64,000 nucleotides of DNA. It comes from a bacterium. Its GTDB lineage: Bacteria; Actinomycetota; Thermoleophilia; Solirubrobacterales; Solirubrobacteraceae. The DNA lies in NCBI GenBank assembly GCA_021323635.1, contig JAJPKQ010000004.1, forward strand, positions 1 to 64,000, written 5' to 3'. Position numbers and translations under genes: made by a program. Positions 1 to 9,284 of the stretch are shown one piece after another. Numbering within the stretch: the first letter of the stretch is position 1; every line of letters starts with the position of its first letter. The notes beneath the pieces were generated by a model. That model saw only the letters and a list, made by a program, of their open reading frames with translations. It had not been told where the DNA came from and did not search any database.

Positions 1-65
1 CTGGTGCCCGATCGGGCCAGGTCGACGACCTGCCTGCGGACCTCGGCGGAATAGCTGTTTGGCAT
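1..65 (-). CDS. IS3-type transposase OrfA, N-terminus (cut by window edge)
   Basis: Only the first 21 codons are present. They read MPNSYSAEVRRQ, VVDLARSGT, typical of the start of OrfA, the helix-turn-helix protein of IS3-family elements. An excellent Shine-Dalgarno AAGGAGGA precedes the ATG at base 65. The rest of the element lies outside the window, so it is unknown whether it is intact. It sits just downstream of the tsaC stop codon. Family call from memory of the motif; it is too short for a firm assignment. Confidence 0.6.
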   Translation of the reverse strand, partial: MPNSYSAEVRRQVVDLARSGT

Positions 66-157
66 CGGATTCCTCCTTGTCGATTGCCGGAGGATTCCAG
101 AAAGGCGAGTCCACTATTTCCGGGGTAGATCACGGTCTCCATCGAAGCCGGGGCAGC
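66..157. mobile_element. probable terminus of the IS3-type element
   Basis: Between the OrfA start and the tsaC stop lie 92 bases without a gene. On the minus strand a TGGACTCGCC-like sequence begins near base 113, about 48 bases outside the transposase start, which is where an IS3 terminal repeat beginning with TG would be expected. The other end is outside the window, so the repeat and target duplication cannot be verified. Confidence 0.3.
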
Positions 158-937
158 TCAGATAGACAAGGGATGGCCGAATTCAGGCGCGATTGCAGGG
201 TGAACGTCGGTCGATTCAGCGCGGGTGCTGATCGGAGCATCGAGCAGCCGCGCGATCTGCTCGCGCCCGAGCGGCCCCTCGCGCAGCAGCTCAAAGCGCC
301 CCTCGGCTGCGTAGCGGCGCAGGTCGATCACGCTCGAGGCGCTGCCGGGGAGCGCGCCGCCGTCCAGCACCATGTCAGCTGCCGCGCGAAGCTGCGGGTC
401 GATCTGCGCGAGGCTGCCGCTGTCGGCGCCCCCGGTGCGGTTGGCTGAGGACTGCAGCAGCGGTCGACCCAGCTGCGTGAGCGCCGCGGGGCCACCCGCA
501 AACGCCGGCACACGGATGCCGAGCGCCGCATCGGCCGCGTGAATCGCACCGGCTCCCGCCGGCGGCGCGAGCGCGTCCTGTGGAGCGCACGCGAGCGGAA
601 AGAGGCCCGCGGGGTTCTCAAGCAGCAGCGTGACCGGCCCTGGGAGCAGGCGCGCAAGCGCCTCGCGCAGACGGGCGGGCAGCTCGCCGAGCGCCGCATA
701 GGCCTCGCCCAGGGTGGGGAACATGACCGCCGCCGGGCGCCAGGGCGGGCGGCCCTTGATCTCGTAGAGGCGCGCGAGCGCCTCGCCGCTGTCCGGGTCG
801 CAGGCAAGGCCGTAGACGGTGTCGGTCGGGATCAGCGCGACGCCACCCTCACCGATGCAGGAGCAAAGCGCGGCCACGGCCTCTGCGCCCTCGGCGCCGA
901 TCGCATCGGCGCTGTGCGCGGCCACGACGCGCAGCAT
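158..937 (-). CDS. tsaC: threonylcarbamoyl-AMP synthase
   Basis: Sua5/YrdC/YwlC family, 259 aa. It makes threonylcarbamoyl-AMP from threonine, bicarbonate and ATP for the t6A modification of ANN-decoding tRNAs in the cytoplasm. Visible signatures are PTDTVYGL near the N-terminus, the KGR nucleotide-binding motif (YEIKGRP) and the SSANRTGG motif. It is longer than the minimal YrdC form (about 190 aa) but shorter than two-domain Sua5. The ATG at 937 is chosen because TAGGAGGA lies about 10 nt upstream; an upstream extension would be Arg-rich and run into prmC. It is last in the order prfA-prmC-tsaC, a common bacterial arrangement. Confidence 0.9.
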   Translation of the reverse strand: MLRVVAAHSADAIGAEGAEAVAALCSCIGEGGVALIPTDTVYGLACDPDSGEALARLYEIKGRPPWRPAAVMFPTLGEAYAALGELPARLREALARLLPGPVTLLLENPAGLFPLACAPQDALAPPAGAGAIHAADAALGIRVPAFAGGPAALTQLGRPLLQSSANRTGGADSGSLAQIDPQLRAAADMVLDGGALPGSASSVIDLRRYAAEGRFELLREGPLGREQIARLLDAPISTRAESTDVHPAIAPEFGHPLSI

Positions 938-972
938 CCGCGCCTCAGTCCTCCTACCGGCGCCGGGGCTGC

Positions 973-1821
973 TCACGCGCCTGCCCCCAGGCCGCTGCTG
1001 CGCGCTGCTGCCAGCACGCGCTCGCGCCCGGCCAGGTCGCGCAGGCACGCACGGACCTCGTAGCCTGCGTCGCTCAGCAGCCTGCCGACGGCTGCGGCCT
1101 GACCGGCGCCGATCTCAAGCGCCACCTGCGCGAAGTCCTGGCGGCGCGCGAGCTCCCTCACCAAGCGGCGGATCACCGCGAGGCCATCCTCGCCGCCAAA
1201 GAGCGCGACCGCCGGCTCATAGGAGAGCTCGGGCGCCAGCTGGGCACGGTCGCGTGTGGCAACGTAGGGCGGATTGCAGATCAGGGCGTCATAGCGACCG
1301 CCGACGCCCGCGAGCAGATCGGCGTGCATCAAGCTCACGGTCAGGCCCAGCGCAAGCGCATTCTCTCGCGCCAGCGCCAGGGCGTCTGCCGTCACATCGC
1401 TGGCGCTCACATCCAGATCGGGGCGCTCTTGCTTGATCGCGAGCGCAAGCGCGCCGGAGCCGGTGCCAAGATCGAGCACCCGCGCCCCGGCGGGCAGGCT
1501 GTGGGCCCATTCGACCAAGAGCTCGCTCTCCGGGCGGGGGATCAGCGCGCGCGGATCGACAGCGAGGCAGATGTCGCGAAAGTGGCGCCTGCCGATGAGA
1601 TAGGCGAGCGGCTCGCCGGCACGACGGCGAGAGAGCAGCTGCGCGTAGGTTGGTCGCCAGGCCTCCCCTGCGGCGAGGTCCTCCGCCACGCCGCCAAGCA
1701 GCTGCTCGCGCGCGACCCCGAGCGACTGCGCAAGCAGCAGCTCCGCGTCGAGCCGCGCGCTGGAGCTTGTGCCGGCGAGCACGCGCGCCCCCTCCGCGAG
1801 CGCCGCGCGCGTTGGGCTCAT
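973..1821 (-). CDS. prmC: peptide chain release factor N5-glutamine methyltransferase
   Basis: HemK/PrmC methylates the glutamine of the GGQ motif in release factors, here presumably the product of the adjacent prfA. The 282-aa protein has the helical N-terminal domain, the SAM-binding motif DLGTGSG (about residues 117-123) and the catalytic NPPY motif at 183-186, as expected for an amide methyltransferase. Its ATG overlaps the prfA stop codon as ATGA (1818-1821), so the two are translationally coupled. Length is normal for the family. Confidence 0.95.
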   Translation of the reverse strand: MSPTRAALAEGARVLAGTSSSARLDAELLLAQSLGVAREQLLGGVAEDLAAGEAWRPTYAQLLSRRRAGEPLAYLIGRRHFRDICLAVDPRALIPRPESELLVEWAHSLPAGARVLDLGTGSGALALAIKQERPDLDVSASDVTADALALARENALALGLTVSLMHADLLAGVGGRYDALICNPPYVATRDRAQLAPELSYEPAVALFGGEDGLAVIRRLVRELARRQDFAQVALEIGAGQAAAVGRLLSDAGYEVRACLRDLAGRERVLAAARSSGLGAGA

Positions 1822-2942
1822 CGACTCTCCGGGGCGCTGCGACGTGCGCTCGCTGCGCCGCTGGCCGCAACCTCGCGCCCCTCCGCCGCGCCGCCGGGCG
1901 CCGTCTGGGCGGCAAGCGCCCGTGAGCGCTCGGCGGCCTGGAGCGCCGCCGTCAGCTCATCCAGCTCGCCCGCCAGCACCTGATCCAGGTTGTGCGTGGT
2001 CAGCTTGATGCGATGGTCGGTGACGCGCCGCTCACCGTAGTTGTATGTCCTAATCTTCTCTGCGCGATCGCCCGTGCCGACCTGCATCCGCCGGTCGGCG
2101 GCCATCTCTTCCTGCTGCTCTGCGACGGCGCGCTCGTAGAGGCGCGCGCGCAGCACCCGCAGCGCCCGCTCGCGGTTCTGCAGCTGAGACTTCTCGTCCT
2201 GCATCGAGACGACGATCCCGCTCGGCTTGTGCGTGATGCGGACCGCTGAGTCGGTCGTGTTGACCGACTGGCCGCCGGGGCCGGTCGAGCGGTACACGTC
2301 GATCTTGAGATCGGCCGGGTCGATCTCGACCTCGACCTCCTCGGCCTCAGGCAGCACCGCGACGGTCGCGGTCGAGGTGTGGATGCGACCCTGGGACTCG
2401 GTCTCGGGGATGCGCTGGACGCGGTGCGTGCCGCCCTCGTGCTTGAAGACCGAGTAGGCGCCCTTGCCCTTGATCGCAAAGGTGTACTTCCCCTCGCCGG
2501 CCGCGAGCAGCTCGGTTGCAAAGTGACGTCGCTCCGCATAGCGCGTGAGCATGCGGTAGAGGTCCTCCGCCCACAATGCCGCCTCCTCGCCGCCGGCGCC
2601 GGGCTGAATCTCGACGATCACGTTCTTCTCGTCGTTGGGGTCGGGCCTGACCATCGCCAGGCGAATCTGCTCGGCAAGGTCGGCTGCGCGCTCGCGCGCG
2701 GAGCGCAAGAGCTCGCGCAGCTCCGCATCGGCGCCATCCTCGCCGAGCAGCTCCTCCGCGCCGGCTATGTCGTCGTTGGCGCGACGCCACTGCCGCGCCA
2801 GCTCCGCGGCCGGCTCAAGCTCGCGGTAGGCGCGCGCCAGCTCCGCGTAGCGACTGCGGTCGGCGATCACCGCCGGGTCCTGCAGGAGCTCGGCAAGCTC
2901 GGCAAAGCGCGCCTCGATCTGCGCGACAAGCTGCTCGATCAT
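1818..2942 (-). CDS. prfA: peptide chain release factor 1
   Basis: RF1 recognises UAA and UAG stop codons in the ribosomal A site and triggers peptide release. The 374-aa protein has the coiled N-terminal domain, a PxT-type codon-reading tripeptide (PET, residues 179-181, in RIPETESQGR) and the catalytic GGQ at 223-225 in the context GPGGQSVNTT. The C-terminal tail is slightly longer and Ala-rich compared with typical RF1. Upstream of the ATG are both GAGGGAG and a TAGACT hexamer (2952-2957), so either a short leader or SD-led start is possible. Confidence 0.96.
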   Translation of the reverse strand: MIEQLVAQIEARFAELAELLQDPAVIADRSRYAELARAYRELEPAAELARQWRRANDDIAGAEELLGEDGADAELRELLRSARERAADLAEQIRLAMVRPDPNDEKNVIVEIQPGAGGEEAALWAEDLYRMLTRYAERRHFATELLAAGEGKYTFAIKGKGAYSVFKHEGGTHRVQRIPETESQGRIHTSTATVAVLPEAEEVEVEIDPADLKIDVYRSTGPGGQSVNTTDSAVRITHKPSGIVVSMQDEKSQLQNRERALRVLRARLYERAVAEQQEEMAADRRMQVGTGDRAEKIRTYNYGERRVTDHRIKLTTHNLDQVLAGELDELTAALQAAERSRALAAQTAPGGAAEGREVAASGAASARRSAPESR

Positions 2943-2984
2943 CGCTCCCTCAGTCTAGGCTGCGCGCACGAGCGACCGCGGCGC

Positions 2985-3218
2985 TCAGGCACCCTGCGTC
3001 GCCTTGGCGGCGCGTGCGCGCGCCTTGGCCACGCGCCGCTGGAAGCGCTCGACGCGACCGCCGGTGTCAACCAGCTTCTGACGCCCGGTGTAGAAGGGGT
3101 GGCAGTTGGAGCAGATCTCGAGGTGATACTCGGCGCGCGTCGCGCGCGTGTAGAACTCGTTGCCGCAGGTGCAGCGCACGTGCGCCACGACGTAGTCGGG
3201 ATGCAGCTCCGCCTTCAT
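2985..3218 (-). CDS. rpmE: 50S ribosomal protein L31, zinc-binding type
   Basis: L31 of the large subunit, 77 aa. The N-terminal [10 protein letters not shown] is typical, and the zinc ligands are CTC (C+ form) followed by [11 protein letters not shown] basic Ala/Arg/Lys tail follows. An alternative ATG two codons upstream (3224) would add MH; neither has a clear Shine-Dalgarno site. It lies between the prfA operon and a hypothetical gene on the same strand. The C+ form is the one normally expressed under zinc-replete conditions; no C- paralogue is seen here. Confidence 0.93.
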   Translation of the reverse strand: MKAELHPDYVVAHVRCTCGNEFYTRATRAEYHLEICSNCHPFYTGRQKLVDTGGRVERFQRRVAKARARAAKATQGA

Positions 3219-3229
3219 ATGCATCCATT

Positions 3230-3733
3230 CTAGAGAGCCCGGGCACGGAGCGCGGCGCGGGCTCGCCCGCGCGCGGAGCGGGCGCGCGGCAGCGCCGCCC
3301 GAGAGCGGCGCGTGCCCGCCACGGCGGCCGGGACGGCGCACTCGGGGGTGCGACGTCGGGCGGCGCGCAGCACGCGACCGCCGAGCGCAAGCCAGCGGAA
3401 GTCGATCAGCGCGCGGTAGTCGGCAGGGCCGGTGAGGCTGGTGACCTGCGCCAGGTAGCGAAAGACGCGCACCGAGGGCGCCGAGGGGTGCCAGCCGCCC
3501 AGGCCCGGGGCATACACAGGCGTGAAGGTGCGCGACCCCGCCTGGCGCTCTTCGAGCGTGACGCGCATCGCCATCCGCTGCGCTCCTTCAAGAGCGTACA
3601 TCTGGCCGAGGAAGGTCGCCGACCACCCGCTTGCGCCGGCAGCTTTGCCGCAGCGCAGGACGCGTGCGCTCAGCGCCGGCGCAGGCGCGCCGAGAGAGGA
3701 GTGGATGAGGGGGTCGCTCGCTGGCAGAAACAT
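3230..3733 (-). CDS. conserved hypothetical protein
   Basis: 167 aa, no recognised enzyme motif. The middle (about residues 35-130) reads as beta-strand-rich with two Cys (RCGKAAG and RTPEC), in the style of small secreted actinobacterial domains. The last 40 residues are Arg/Ala-rich low complexity, which may mean the true end or frame differs. There is no convincing signal peptide from the chosen start, so an upstream non-ATG start is possible. Same strand as, and 11 nt from, rpmE. No function is proposed. Confidence 0.6.
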   Translation of the reverse strand: MFLPASDPLIHSSLGAPAPALSARVLRCGKAAGASGWSATFLGQMYALEGAQRMAMRVTLEERQAGSRTFTPVYAPGLGGWHPSAPSVRVFRYLAQVTSLTGPADYRALIDFRWLALGGRVLRAARRRTPECAVPAAVAGTRRSRAALPRARSARGRARAALRARAL

Positions 3734-3791
3734 CGGCTCTCGCCCCGACTCTTCGATAACACGGGCCGGGCCCTGTTGTTGCGCAGGGCGC

Positions 3792-5534
3792 TCAGGTGAT
3801 CTGGTAGAGCGGCCCGTCGCCGCCCTCCGGCGGCGTCAGCCTGCCGCCCTTGGCGGTGATCGCCCCGCACTGCACGCAGTTGGTGTAGTTCACGGTCACC
3901 TCCACGTTGCCGTGCGCGGGCGCGTCCTCGGGAATCTCATAGACGCCAGCCGGGCACATCCAGACCCACGTCTCTGCAACCTCGCGCGGAACGTTCCGGC
4001 GCAGGCGGATGTGGTTGGGCGCATCGTCGCGGGTGGCGTTGCCGGTGATGAAGACCGAGGAGAGCTTGTCGAATGTGTACTTGCCATCGGGCTTCGGGTA
4101 GACCTTCTTGGTGTCGCCGATGAACATCGGCTCGGCGTCATCGCGGTGCCACTCCTGGCGCCCGGGGGGAAACTTTCCCTTGGACATGATCGAGGGCCCC
4201 GCCATCAGGCTGCCGAACAGAAAGCCCTTCTGGAAGACCTGACGGGTGTTGCGCACCTGGTGCAGCTCCTCGCCGATCGCCGAGCTCGCCACCGCCTCTC
4301 CGTAGCGCTCGAGCGGCTCGCCGGACTTGAGGTTGCGGTAGATCGCCTCGGCGGCAAGCATCCCGGAGCGGATGCAGTGGTGCACGCCCTTCAGCGCCGC
4401 GGTGTCCACCATCCCGGCACCGTCGCCGATCAGGACCGCGCCGGGCATCGAGAGCCTCGGCATCGACCACCAGCCGCCACCCGGCAGCGCCTTTGCGCCC
4501 CATGCGACCCGCTCTCCCCCCTCGAGGATCTCCCGGACGAGCGGATGCGTCTTGAAGGTCTGGAGCAGGTCATGGGCGGAGGTGGTCGCGTCGCGGTAGT
4601 TGAGGTCCACGACGAAGCCGATCGAGACCAGGTCCTCGCCCGTCTTCTCGTTCTTCATCGGATAGATCCACGTGCCCCCCAGCTGCCCGTACTTGGCTGC
4701 GACCTTCAGCGGCCAGGGCTGCACGAAGGTGTGGATCACGCGGTCCAGGGGCTTGCTGACCTTCCAGACCTCCTTGACGCCAAGCTCCCACACCTGCGGC
4801 TCACGGCCGCGGGCGAGATCGAACTCCTTGATCGCGGCGCCTGTGAGATGGCCCCAGCAGCCCTCGGCAAGGACCGTCACCTTCGCCTTGATGTCCGTGC
4901 CGGGCTCAAAGTTCGAGAGCTCCTCGCCCTCCTTGCCGCGCCCCTTGTCGCCGGAGCGCACGCCGACGACCGCGCCCTCCTCGACGATCAGCTGTGTGGC
5001 GGCGGTCTCGGTGAGCACGTACGCACCCGCCTCTTCGGCCTGCCGCTGGCCGAAGCGGGCGAGCGCGGAGACCGAGATGACCTCGTTGCCGTGGTTCTTG
5101 AAGTTGGGCACGGCGAGGATCGGCACCGAGATCTTCGTCTTGGGGCCGGTCAGCACGTAGACCGCCTCCTTGGTGACCTCGCCGAAGGCGAAGCCCTCCT
5201 GACGCCACTGCTCCCTTGTCATATCCGGGAAGAGCTCCTGCAGCGGGCCGGGTCGCATCACCGCCCCGGAGAGATTGTGGCCGCCGCAGGACTTGGCCTT
5301 CTCGATCACCGCCACGGGCACCTCGCCCAGGCGCTCGAGCGTCTCGGCATCCTCCCCGAGCAGCTGGAGCAGACGGTTGGCGCACGCCAGCCCGGCGGTG
5401 CCGCCGCCGACGATCGCCACGCCCACGTCGATGCGCTCGTCCTCGCCGTCGAGGGAGCGCTTGATGAACTCCTTGCGCGAGTCCACCGGCGGCGGATAGG
5501 CCGCCGGCGCAGTGCTCTTGCTGTGCTCGCTCAT
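3792..5534 (-). CDS. electron-transfer flavoprotein:quinone oxidoreductase
   Basis: Membrane-associated FAD/iron-sulfur enzyme (580 aa) passing electrons from reduced ETF to the quinone pool. The N-terminus has the FAD dinucleotide-binding motif VAIVGGGTAGLACANRL. GDGAGMVDTAALKGVHH is the second FAD motif. The C-terminal ferredoxin-like region reads CPAGVYE, then NCVQCGAITAKGG, ending PEGGDGPLYQ. The usual pattern NCxxCxxC has Ile at the last ligand position, leaving three of four cluster cysteines. The start is the ATG at 5534, 20 nt after the etfA stop codon; an upstream extension would lie inside etfA in another frame. Operon etfB-etfA-this gene. Confidence 0.93.
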   Translation of the reverse strand: MSEHSKSTAPAAYPPPVDSRKEFIKRSLDGEDERIDVGVAIVGGGTAGLACANRLLQLLGEDAETLERLGEVPVAVIEKAKSCGGHNLSGAVMRPGPLQELFPDMTREQWRQEGFAFGEVTKEAVYVLTGPKTKISVPILAVPNFKNHGNEVISVSALARFGQRQAEEAGAYVLTETAATQLIVEEGAVVGVRSGDKGRGKEGEELSNFEPGTDIKAKVTVLAEGCWGHLTGAAIKEFDLARGREPQVWELGVKEVWKVSKPLDRVIHTFVQPWPLKVAAKYGQLGGTWIYPMKNEKTGEDLVSIGFVVDLNYRDATTSAHDLLQTFKTHPLVREILEGGERVAWGAKALPGGGWWSMPRLSMPGAVLIGDGAGMVDTAALKGVHHCIRSGMLAAEAIYRNLKSGEPLERYGEAVASSAIGEELHQVRNTRQVFQKGFLFGSLMAGPSIMSKGKFPPGRQEWHRDDAEPMFIGDTKKVYPKPDGKYTFDKLSSVFITGNATRDDAPNHIRLRRNVPREVAETWVWMCPAGVYEIPEDAPAHGNVEVTVNYTNCVQCGAITAKGGRLTPPEGGDGPLYQIT

Positions 5535-5554
5535 CTTGCCGGCCCCGTTGGCGC

Positions 5555-6535
5555 TCACGCTCCGCGGCGCGCCTTCACCGCCTCGGTCAGCTTGGGAACG
5601 ATCTTGTTGAGGTCGCCGACGATCCCGAGATCGCAGAATTCGAAGATCGGCGCATTCGAGTCCTTGTTGATCGCGATGATGTTCTCCGAGGACTGCATGC
5701 CGACCTTGTGCTGGATGGCGCCCGAGATGCCCGCCGCCAGATAGAGCTTCGGCGAGACCGTCTTGCCGGTCTGTCCGATCTGCGCGGCGTACGGGTACCA
5801 ACCGGCATCGACGACCGCACGAGTCGCCGCCACGGCTGCGTTGCCCCCGAAGGCCGCCGCGAGGTCTTCGCAGAGCTGGAAGCCCTCGGGCTTGCCCAGG
5901 CCGCGTCCGCCGGCGACGATGATGTCTGCGCCCTCGATGTCGACATCCGCGCCGCGCTGCTCGCCACGCTTGACCATCGTCGCCTGCTGGGCGTGCGCGG
6001 AGAGCTCATAGTCGATCCGCTGCACCGCGGCGGCGCCAGCCCCGCTCTCCTTGGCCTCAAACGCATTGAGGCGACCGATGACGATGCCGACGGGCGAGCG
6101 AAACTCGATCTCGGAGATCGCCGAGTCGCCGAGGATCGGCCGCTGTGCGATCAGCTTGCCCTCCTGAACGCGCACGCCGGTCACCTCCATCACGACGCCC
6201 GCGCCGAGGCGTGCGGCCAGGCCCGCACCGATCTCAAAGCCGAGCAGGCCGCCGCCGAAGAGCGCGTACTTATAGCCGCCATCGGTGATCGCCTTGGCCA
6301 TCGCGTCGACGACCGGCTGCGCAAGCCCTTCTGGTCCGGAGGCGATCAGCGCCTTCTTTGCGCCGTAGGCGCCGAGCGGCCCCGCCAGCTCCTCGCCGGC
6401 CTGATCGCCCACCAGCAGCGCATGCGCCTCGCCGCCCAGCTCCGCCGCCAGGCGCGCTCCCTCGGAGACCGCGCCCAGCGAGTTCTTGTTGATCTGCCCT
6501 TCGTAGTGGAGGGCGTAGACAAGGATGTTCGACAT
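5555..6535 (-). CDS. etfA: electron transfer flavoprotein alpha subunit
   Basis: FixB/EtfA, 326 aa, partner of EtfB. It carries the FAD that accepts electrons from acyl-CoA dehydrogenases. The C-terminal FAD domain is well preserved: a GGRGLG motif, the GQTGKTVSP segment, SGAIQHKVGM and NKDSNAPIFE. GGAG lies about 9 nt before the ATG. It is 20 nt downstream of etfB and 20 nt upstream of the quinone oxidoreductase, a complete ETF-to-quinone module. Confidence 0.96.
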   Translation of the reverse strand: MSNILVYALHYEGQINKNSLGAVSEGARLAAELGGEAHALLVGDQAGEELAGPLGAYGAKKALIASGPEGLAQPVVDAMAKAITDGGYKYALFGGGLLGFEIGAGLAARLGAGVVMEVTGVRVQEGKLIAQRPILGDSAISEIEFRSPVGIVIGRLNAFEAKESGAGAAAVQRIDYELSAHAQQATMVKRGEQRGADVDIEGADIIVAGGRGLGKPEGFQLCEDLAAAFGGNAAVAATRAVVDAGWYPYAAQIGQTGKTVSPKLYLAAGISGAIQHKVGMQSSENIIAINKDSNAPIFEFCDLGIVGDLNKIVPKLTEAVKARRGA

Positions 6536-6555
6536 ATCAGTTGGTCTCCAATCTG

Positions 6556-7344
6556 CTAGATCAGCTTGCGCTGCTCGAGCCAGGCGAGAATCTTCTCGAC
6601 CGTCTCATTGGTGTCTTCGTCCTCGATGATCTCCCCGGGCGGCTTCTGCGGCGGCGGCATCACCGCGATCCAGTGCGCGCCGGAGCTCTCGCCGCCCACC
6701 TTTGCGAGGTCGATCCCCGCCTCGGCGGCGGAGAGCCGCTGCAGCGGCTTCTTCTTGGCGCCCATGATCGCCTTCAGCGACGGGTAGCGGGGCTCGTTGA
6801 TCGCGTCGCCGACGGAGATCACCGCCGGCAGCTTGACCGCAACGGTGTCGTAGCCGTACTCGGCCTGACGCTCGCAGCGCAGCGCGTCCGACTCGACATC
6901 CATCTTGATCACCTGCGTCAGCGATGGCATCCGCAGGTGCTCGGCGACGACCGCGCCGATCGTGTAGCACTCGCCGTCGTCGGACTGCTGACCGAGCAGC
7001 ACCAGGTCCGGGGACTCGCCCCTGAGCACCTGGGCGAGGGCGTAGCCGGTGGCCGCCACATCCGAGCCCGCCAGGGCATCGTCGCAGATGTGCACGGAGC
7101 GGTCTGCCCCGAGCGAGACCGCCTTGTGCAGCGTGCGTTCCGCGCTCTCCGGGCCCATCGTCACGGCCACGATCTCCTCGACGGGCGTGCCGCCCTCGCG
7201 GATCTGCATCGCCGCCTCGATCGCGTGGGTGTCATAGGGGTTGAGGTTCTTCTCGCCGCTGCGGTCCATCCTCCCGGTGGCGGGGTCGATCCGCTTTTCG
7301 ACGGCTGCGTCAGGGACCTCTTTGACCAGGACGCATATCTTCAT
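6556..7344 (-). CDS. etfB: electron transfer flavoprotein beta subunit
   Basis: FixA/EtfB, 262 aa, starting MKICVLVKEVPD. It binds AMP in the beta-oxidation type and docks on dehydrogenases. The region AGSDVAATGYALAQ and the QQSDDGE segment are typical, as is the signature near VKLPAVISV. AAGGAG precedes the ATG at good spacing. It is first gene of the etfB-etfA-quinone oxidoreductase operon. About 200 bp without any gene (7345-7550) separates it from the upstream B12 protein, so it probably has its own promoter there. Confidence 0.95.
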   Translation of the reverse strand: MKICVLVKEVPDAAVEKRIDPATGRMDRSGEKNLNPYDTHAIEAAMQIREGGTPVEEIVAVTMGPESAERTLHKAVSLGADRSVHICDDALAGSDVAATGYALAQVLRGESPDLVLLGQQSDDGECYTIGAVVAEHLRMPSLTQVIKMDVESDALRCERQAEYGYDTVAVKLPAVISVGDAINEPRYPSLKAIMGAKKKPLQRLSAAEAGIDLAKVGGESSGAHWIAVMPPPQKPPGEIIEDEDTNETVEKILAWLEQRKLI

Positions 7345-7550
7345 CTGCTCTGGCTCCTTCGGGGATCTTGCTTGTAGTGCATGTGCTCTCGTCTTTGCCC
7401 TGCCCGCGGCATCCTAGGGCAGCACGCCGGCGACGGCCCTCTCCCCTCCCGGCGCGGGCGCAATCCTATTGGATCGGGCGATCGGGCGACGGGCAGCGCC
7501 CCGGCCGGAGGACGCGGCGCTCGGGGGCGCGCACCTAAAGCGCAGGCCCC

Positions 7551-7979
7551 CTAGCCATCGCGGCGCACCGCGCGCTCGCGAATGAAGTCGATGATCGCCT
7601 GCGTGGGCGTTCCCGGAGTGAACACCTCCGCCACTCCCAGCTCCTTGAGCGGCTGGATGTCTTCGGCGGGGATCGTGCCGCCCACGGTCACGAGCACGTC
7701 CTCGGCGCCCTGCTCGCGCATCAGCTCCATCACCCGCGGCACCAGCGTCATGTGCGCGCCGGAGAGGATCGAGAGGCCGATCGCGTCGGCATCCTCCTGG
7801 ATCACGGTCGCAACGATCTGTTCCGGGGTCTGGTGCAGGCCGGTGTAGATGACCTCCATGCCGGCGTCGCGCAGCGCGCGGGCGATGATCTTCGCGCCGC
7901 GGTCGTGACCGTCTAAGCCGGGCTTGGCCACGACCACGCGGATCGGGCGCCCGCCGCTGCTCGCCTGGCTCTCGGCCAC
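7551..7979 (-). CDS. stand-alone cobalamin-binding mutase subunit (methylmalonyl-CoA mutase C-terminal type)
   Basis: 142 aa, comprising only the B12-binding Rossmann domain. The signature DGHDRG (DxHxxG, supplying the lower-axial histidine) is followed by GLSILSGAH and VGGTIP. Full-size mutases carry this domain fused after a TIM barrel; here the catalytic large subunit is not in the window. The start is GTG at 7979, 8 nt after the thiolase stop codon. It likely acts in methylmalonyl-CoA or a related acyl-CoA mutase with the MeaB chaperone encoded at 11.4 kb. The precise substrate cannot be told from this domain. Confidence 0.88.
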   Translation of the reverse strand: MAESQASSGGRPIRVVVAKPGLDGHDRGAKIIARALRDAGMEVIYTGLHQTPEQIVATVIQEDADAIGLSILSGAHMTLVPRVMELMREQGAEDVLVTVGGTIPAEDIQPLKELGVAEVFTPGTPTQAIIDFIRERAVRRDG

Positions 7980-7987
7980 CGCTGCGC

Positions 7988-9172
7988 CTAGACCTTCACG
8001 ATCAGCGCGTCGCCCTGACCGCCGCCGGAGCAGATCGCCGCGCAGCCGTAGCCGCCGCCGCGCCGGCGCAGCTCCAGCACGAGCGTGCCGATGATGCGCG
8101 CGCCGGAGGCGCCGATCGGGTGACCGAGAGCCACCGCGCCACCGTTGACGTTGACCTTCTCCTCATCGATCGCAAGCGTGCGTATCGAGTTGAGCGTGAC
8201 CGAGGCAAAGGCCTCGTTGATCTCCCAGAGGTCGATGTCGGAGGCCTTCAGGCCGGCCTTCGCGAGCGCCTTCTCGGCCGCGCTCGCCGGCGTCGTCGCG
8301 AGGTAGGCGAAGTCGTTGGCCGACTGCGCGTGGGCGACGATCTCGGCCAGCGGCTCCTTGCCTTCGCGGGCGGCCCACTGCGCGCTCGCCAGCACGAGCG
8401 CTCCCGCCGCGTCGTTGACGCCGGGCGAGTTGCCCGCGGTGTGAGAGCCCTCCCTGCTGGCGATGCCGGGCAGCGCCGCAAGCTTCTCCAGCGAGGTATC
8501 GCGCCGTGGGCTCTCGTCGAGGGCGATCAGCTGCTCGGGGCCGCCGCGCTTGGCGGGAGGCACCGCGACGGGCACGATCTCCTCCGCCAGCCGCCCTTCG
8601 TCGATCGCCTTGATGGCAAGCTCATGCGAGCGCAGCGCCCAGCGGTCCAGATCGGCGCGGGTCATCTCCAGCTCGTCCCCGACCTCCGTCGCCTCGATCG
8701 CCATCTGCTTGCCCGAGAAGGGGTTGCGCAGGCCATCGTTGATCATCGCGTCCAGCAGCTGGGCATCGCCCATGCGATAGCCGAAGCGCGCCTTCGGCGC
8801 AAGGTAGGGCGCCTGCGACATCGACTCCATGCCGCCGGCGACGCCCAGCTCGACCTCGCCGGCGCGGATCGCCTGGTCGATTATCACCGCCGCGCGCAGC
8901 CCGGAGGCGCAGACCTTGTTGATCGTCTCGCTTGAGACCTCCTTGGGGATGCCGCCCTTGATCTGCGCCTGGCGGGAGGGGATCTGCCCCTGTCCGGCCT
9001 GCAGGACCTGCCCCATCACCACGTGGTCGACCTGCTCGCCGGAGACCCCCGCACGCTCGAGCGCAGCGGCGATCGCCCTGCCGCCGAGCTCGGTCGCCTC
9101 AAGCGATGCGAGCCCGCCGCCCAGCTTCCCGATCGGGGTCCTTGCGCTTGAGAGGATCACGGTCCCGCTCAT
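7988..9172 (-). CDS. acetyl-CoA C-acetyltransferase (thiolase)
   Basis: 394-aa thiolase, condensing or cleaving acyl-CoA and acetyl-CoA. The nucleophilic Cys is in [11 protein letters not shown], the catalytic His in [14 protein letters not shown], and the second Cys in CSGGGQGDA. The GHPIG and C-terminal motifs match biosynthetic/degradative acetoacetyl-CoA thiolases. A GAGGTG Shine-Dalgarno site precedes the ATG at 9172. It is followed after 8 nt by the B12-binding mutase subunit, suggesting a shared short-chain acyl-CoA operon. A second thiolase is encoded at 38.5 kb. Confidence 0.93.
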   Translation of the reverse strand: MSGTVILSSARTPIGKLGGGLASLEATELGGRAIAAALERAGVSGEQVDHVVMGQVLQAGQGQIPSRQAQIKGGIPKEVSSETINKVCASGLRAAVIIDQAIRAGEVELGVAGGMESMSQAPYLAPKARFGYRMGDAQLLDAMINDGLRNPFSGKQMAIEATEVGDELEMTRADLDRWALRSHELAIKAIDEGRLAEEIVPVAVPPAKRGGPEQLIALDESPRRDTSLEKLAALPGIASREGSHTAGNSPGVNDAAGALVLASAQWAAREGKEPLAEIVAHAQSANDFAYLATTPASAAEKALAKAGLKASDIDLWEINEAFASVTLNSIRTLAIDEEKVNVNGGAVALGHPIGASGARIIGTLVLELRRRGGGYGCAAICSGGGQGDALIVKV

Positions 9173-9284
9173 CCGTGCACCTCGCGATCACTGCTCTTCT
9201 CTCCAGGGACGATCCTCATATGTCGCTGAATCTCCTTTTCTTCGCTCGAACGACCTGCGCGTGCAGCGCGCCTCCCGGCAGCGG

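Noticed and set aside
3522-5744. 740-codon plus-strand ORF opposite the ETF genes
   Set aside because: It lies fully antisense to ETF-quinone oxidoreductase and etfA, whose motifs are unambiguous, and its product has no recognisable domain; long antisense frames are expected at this GC content.
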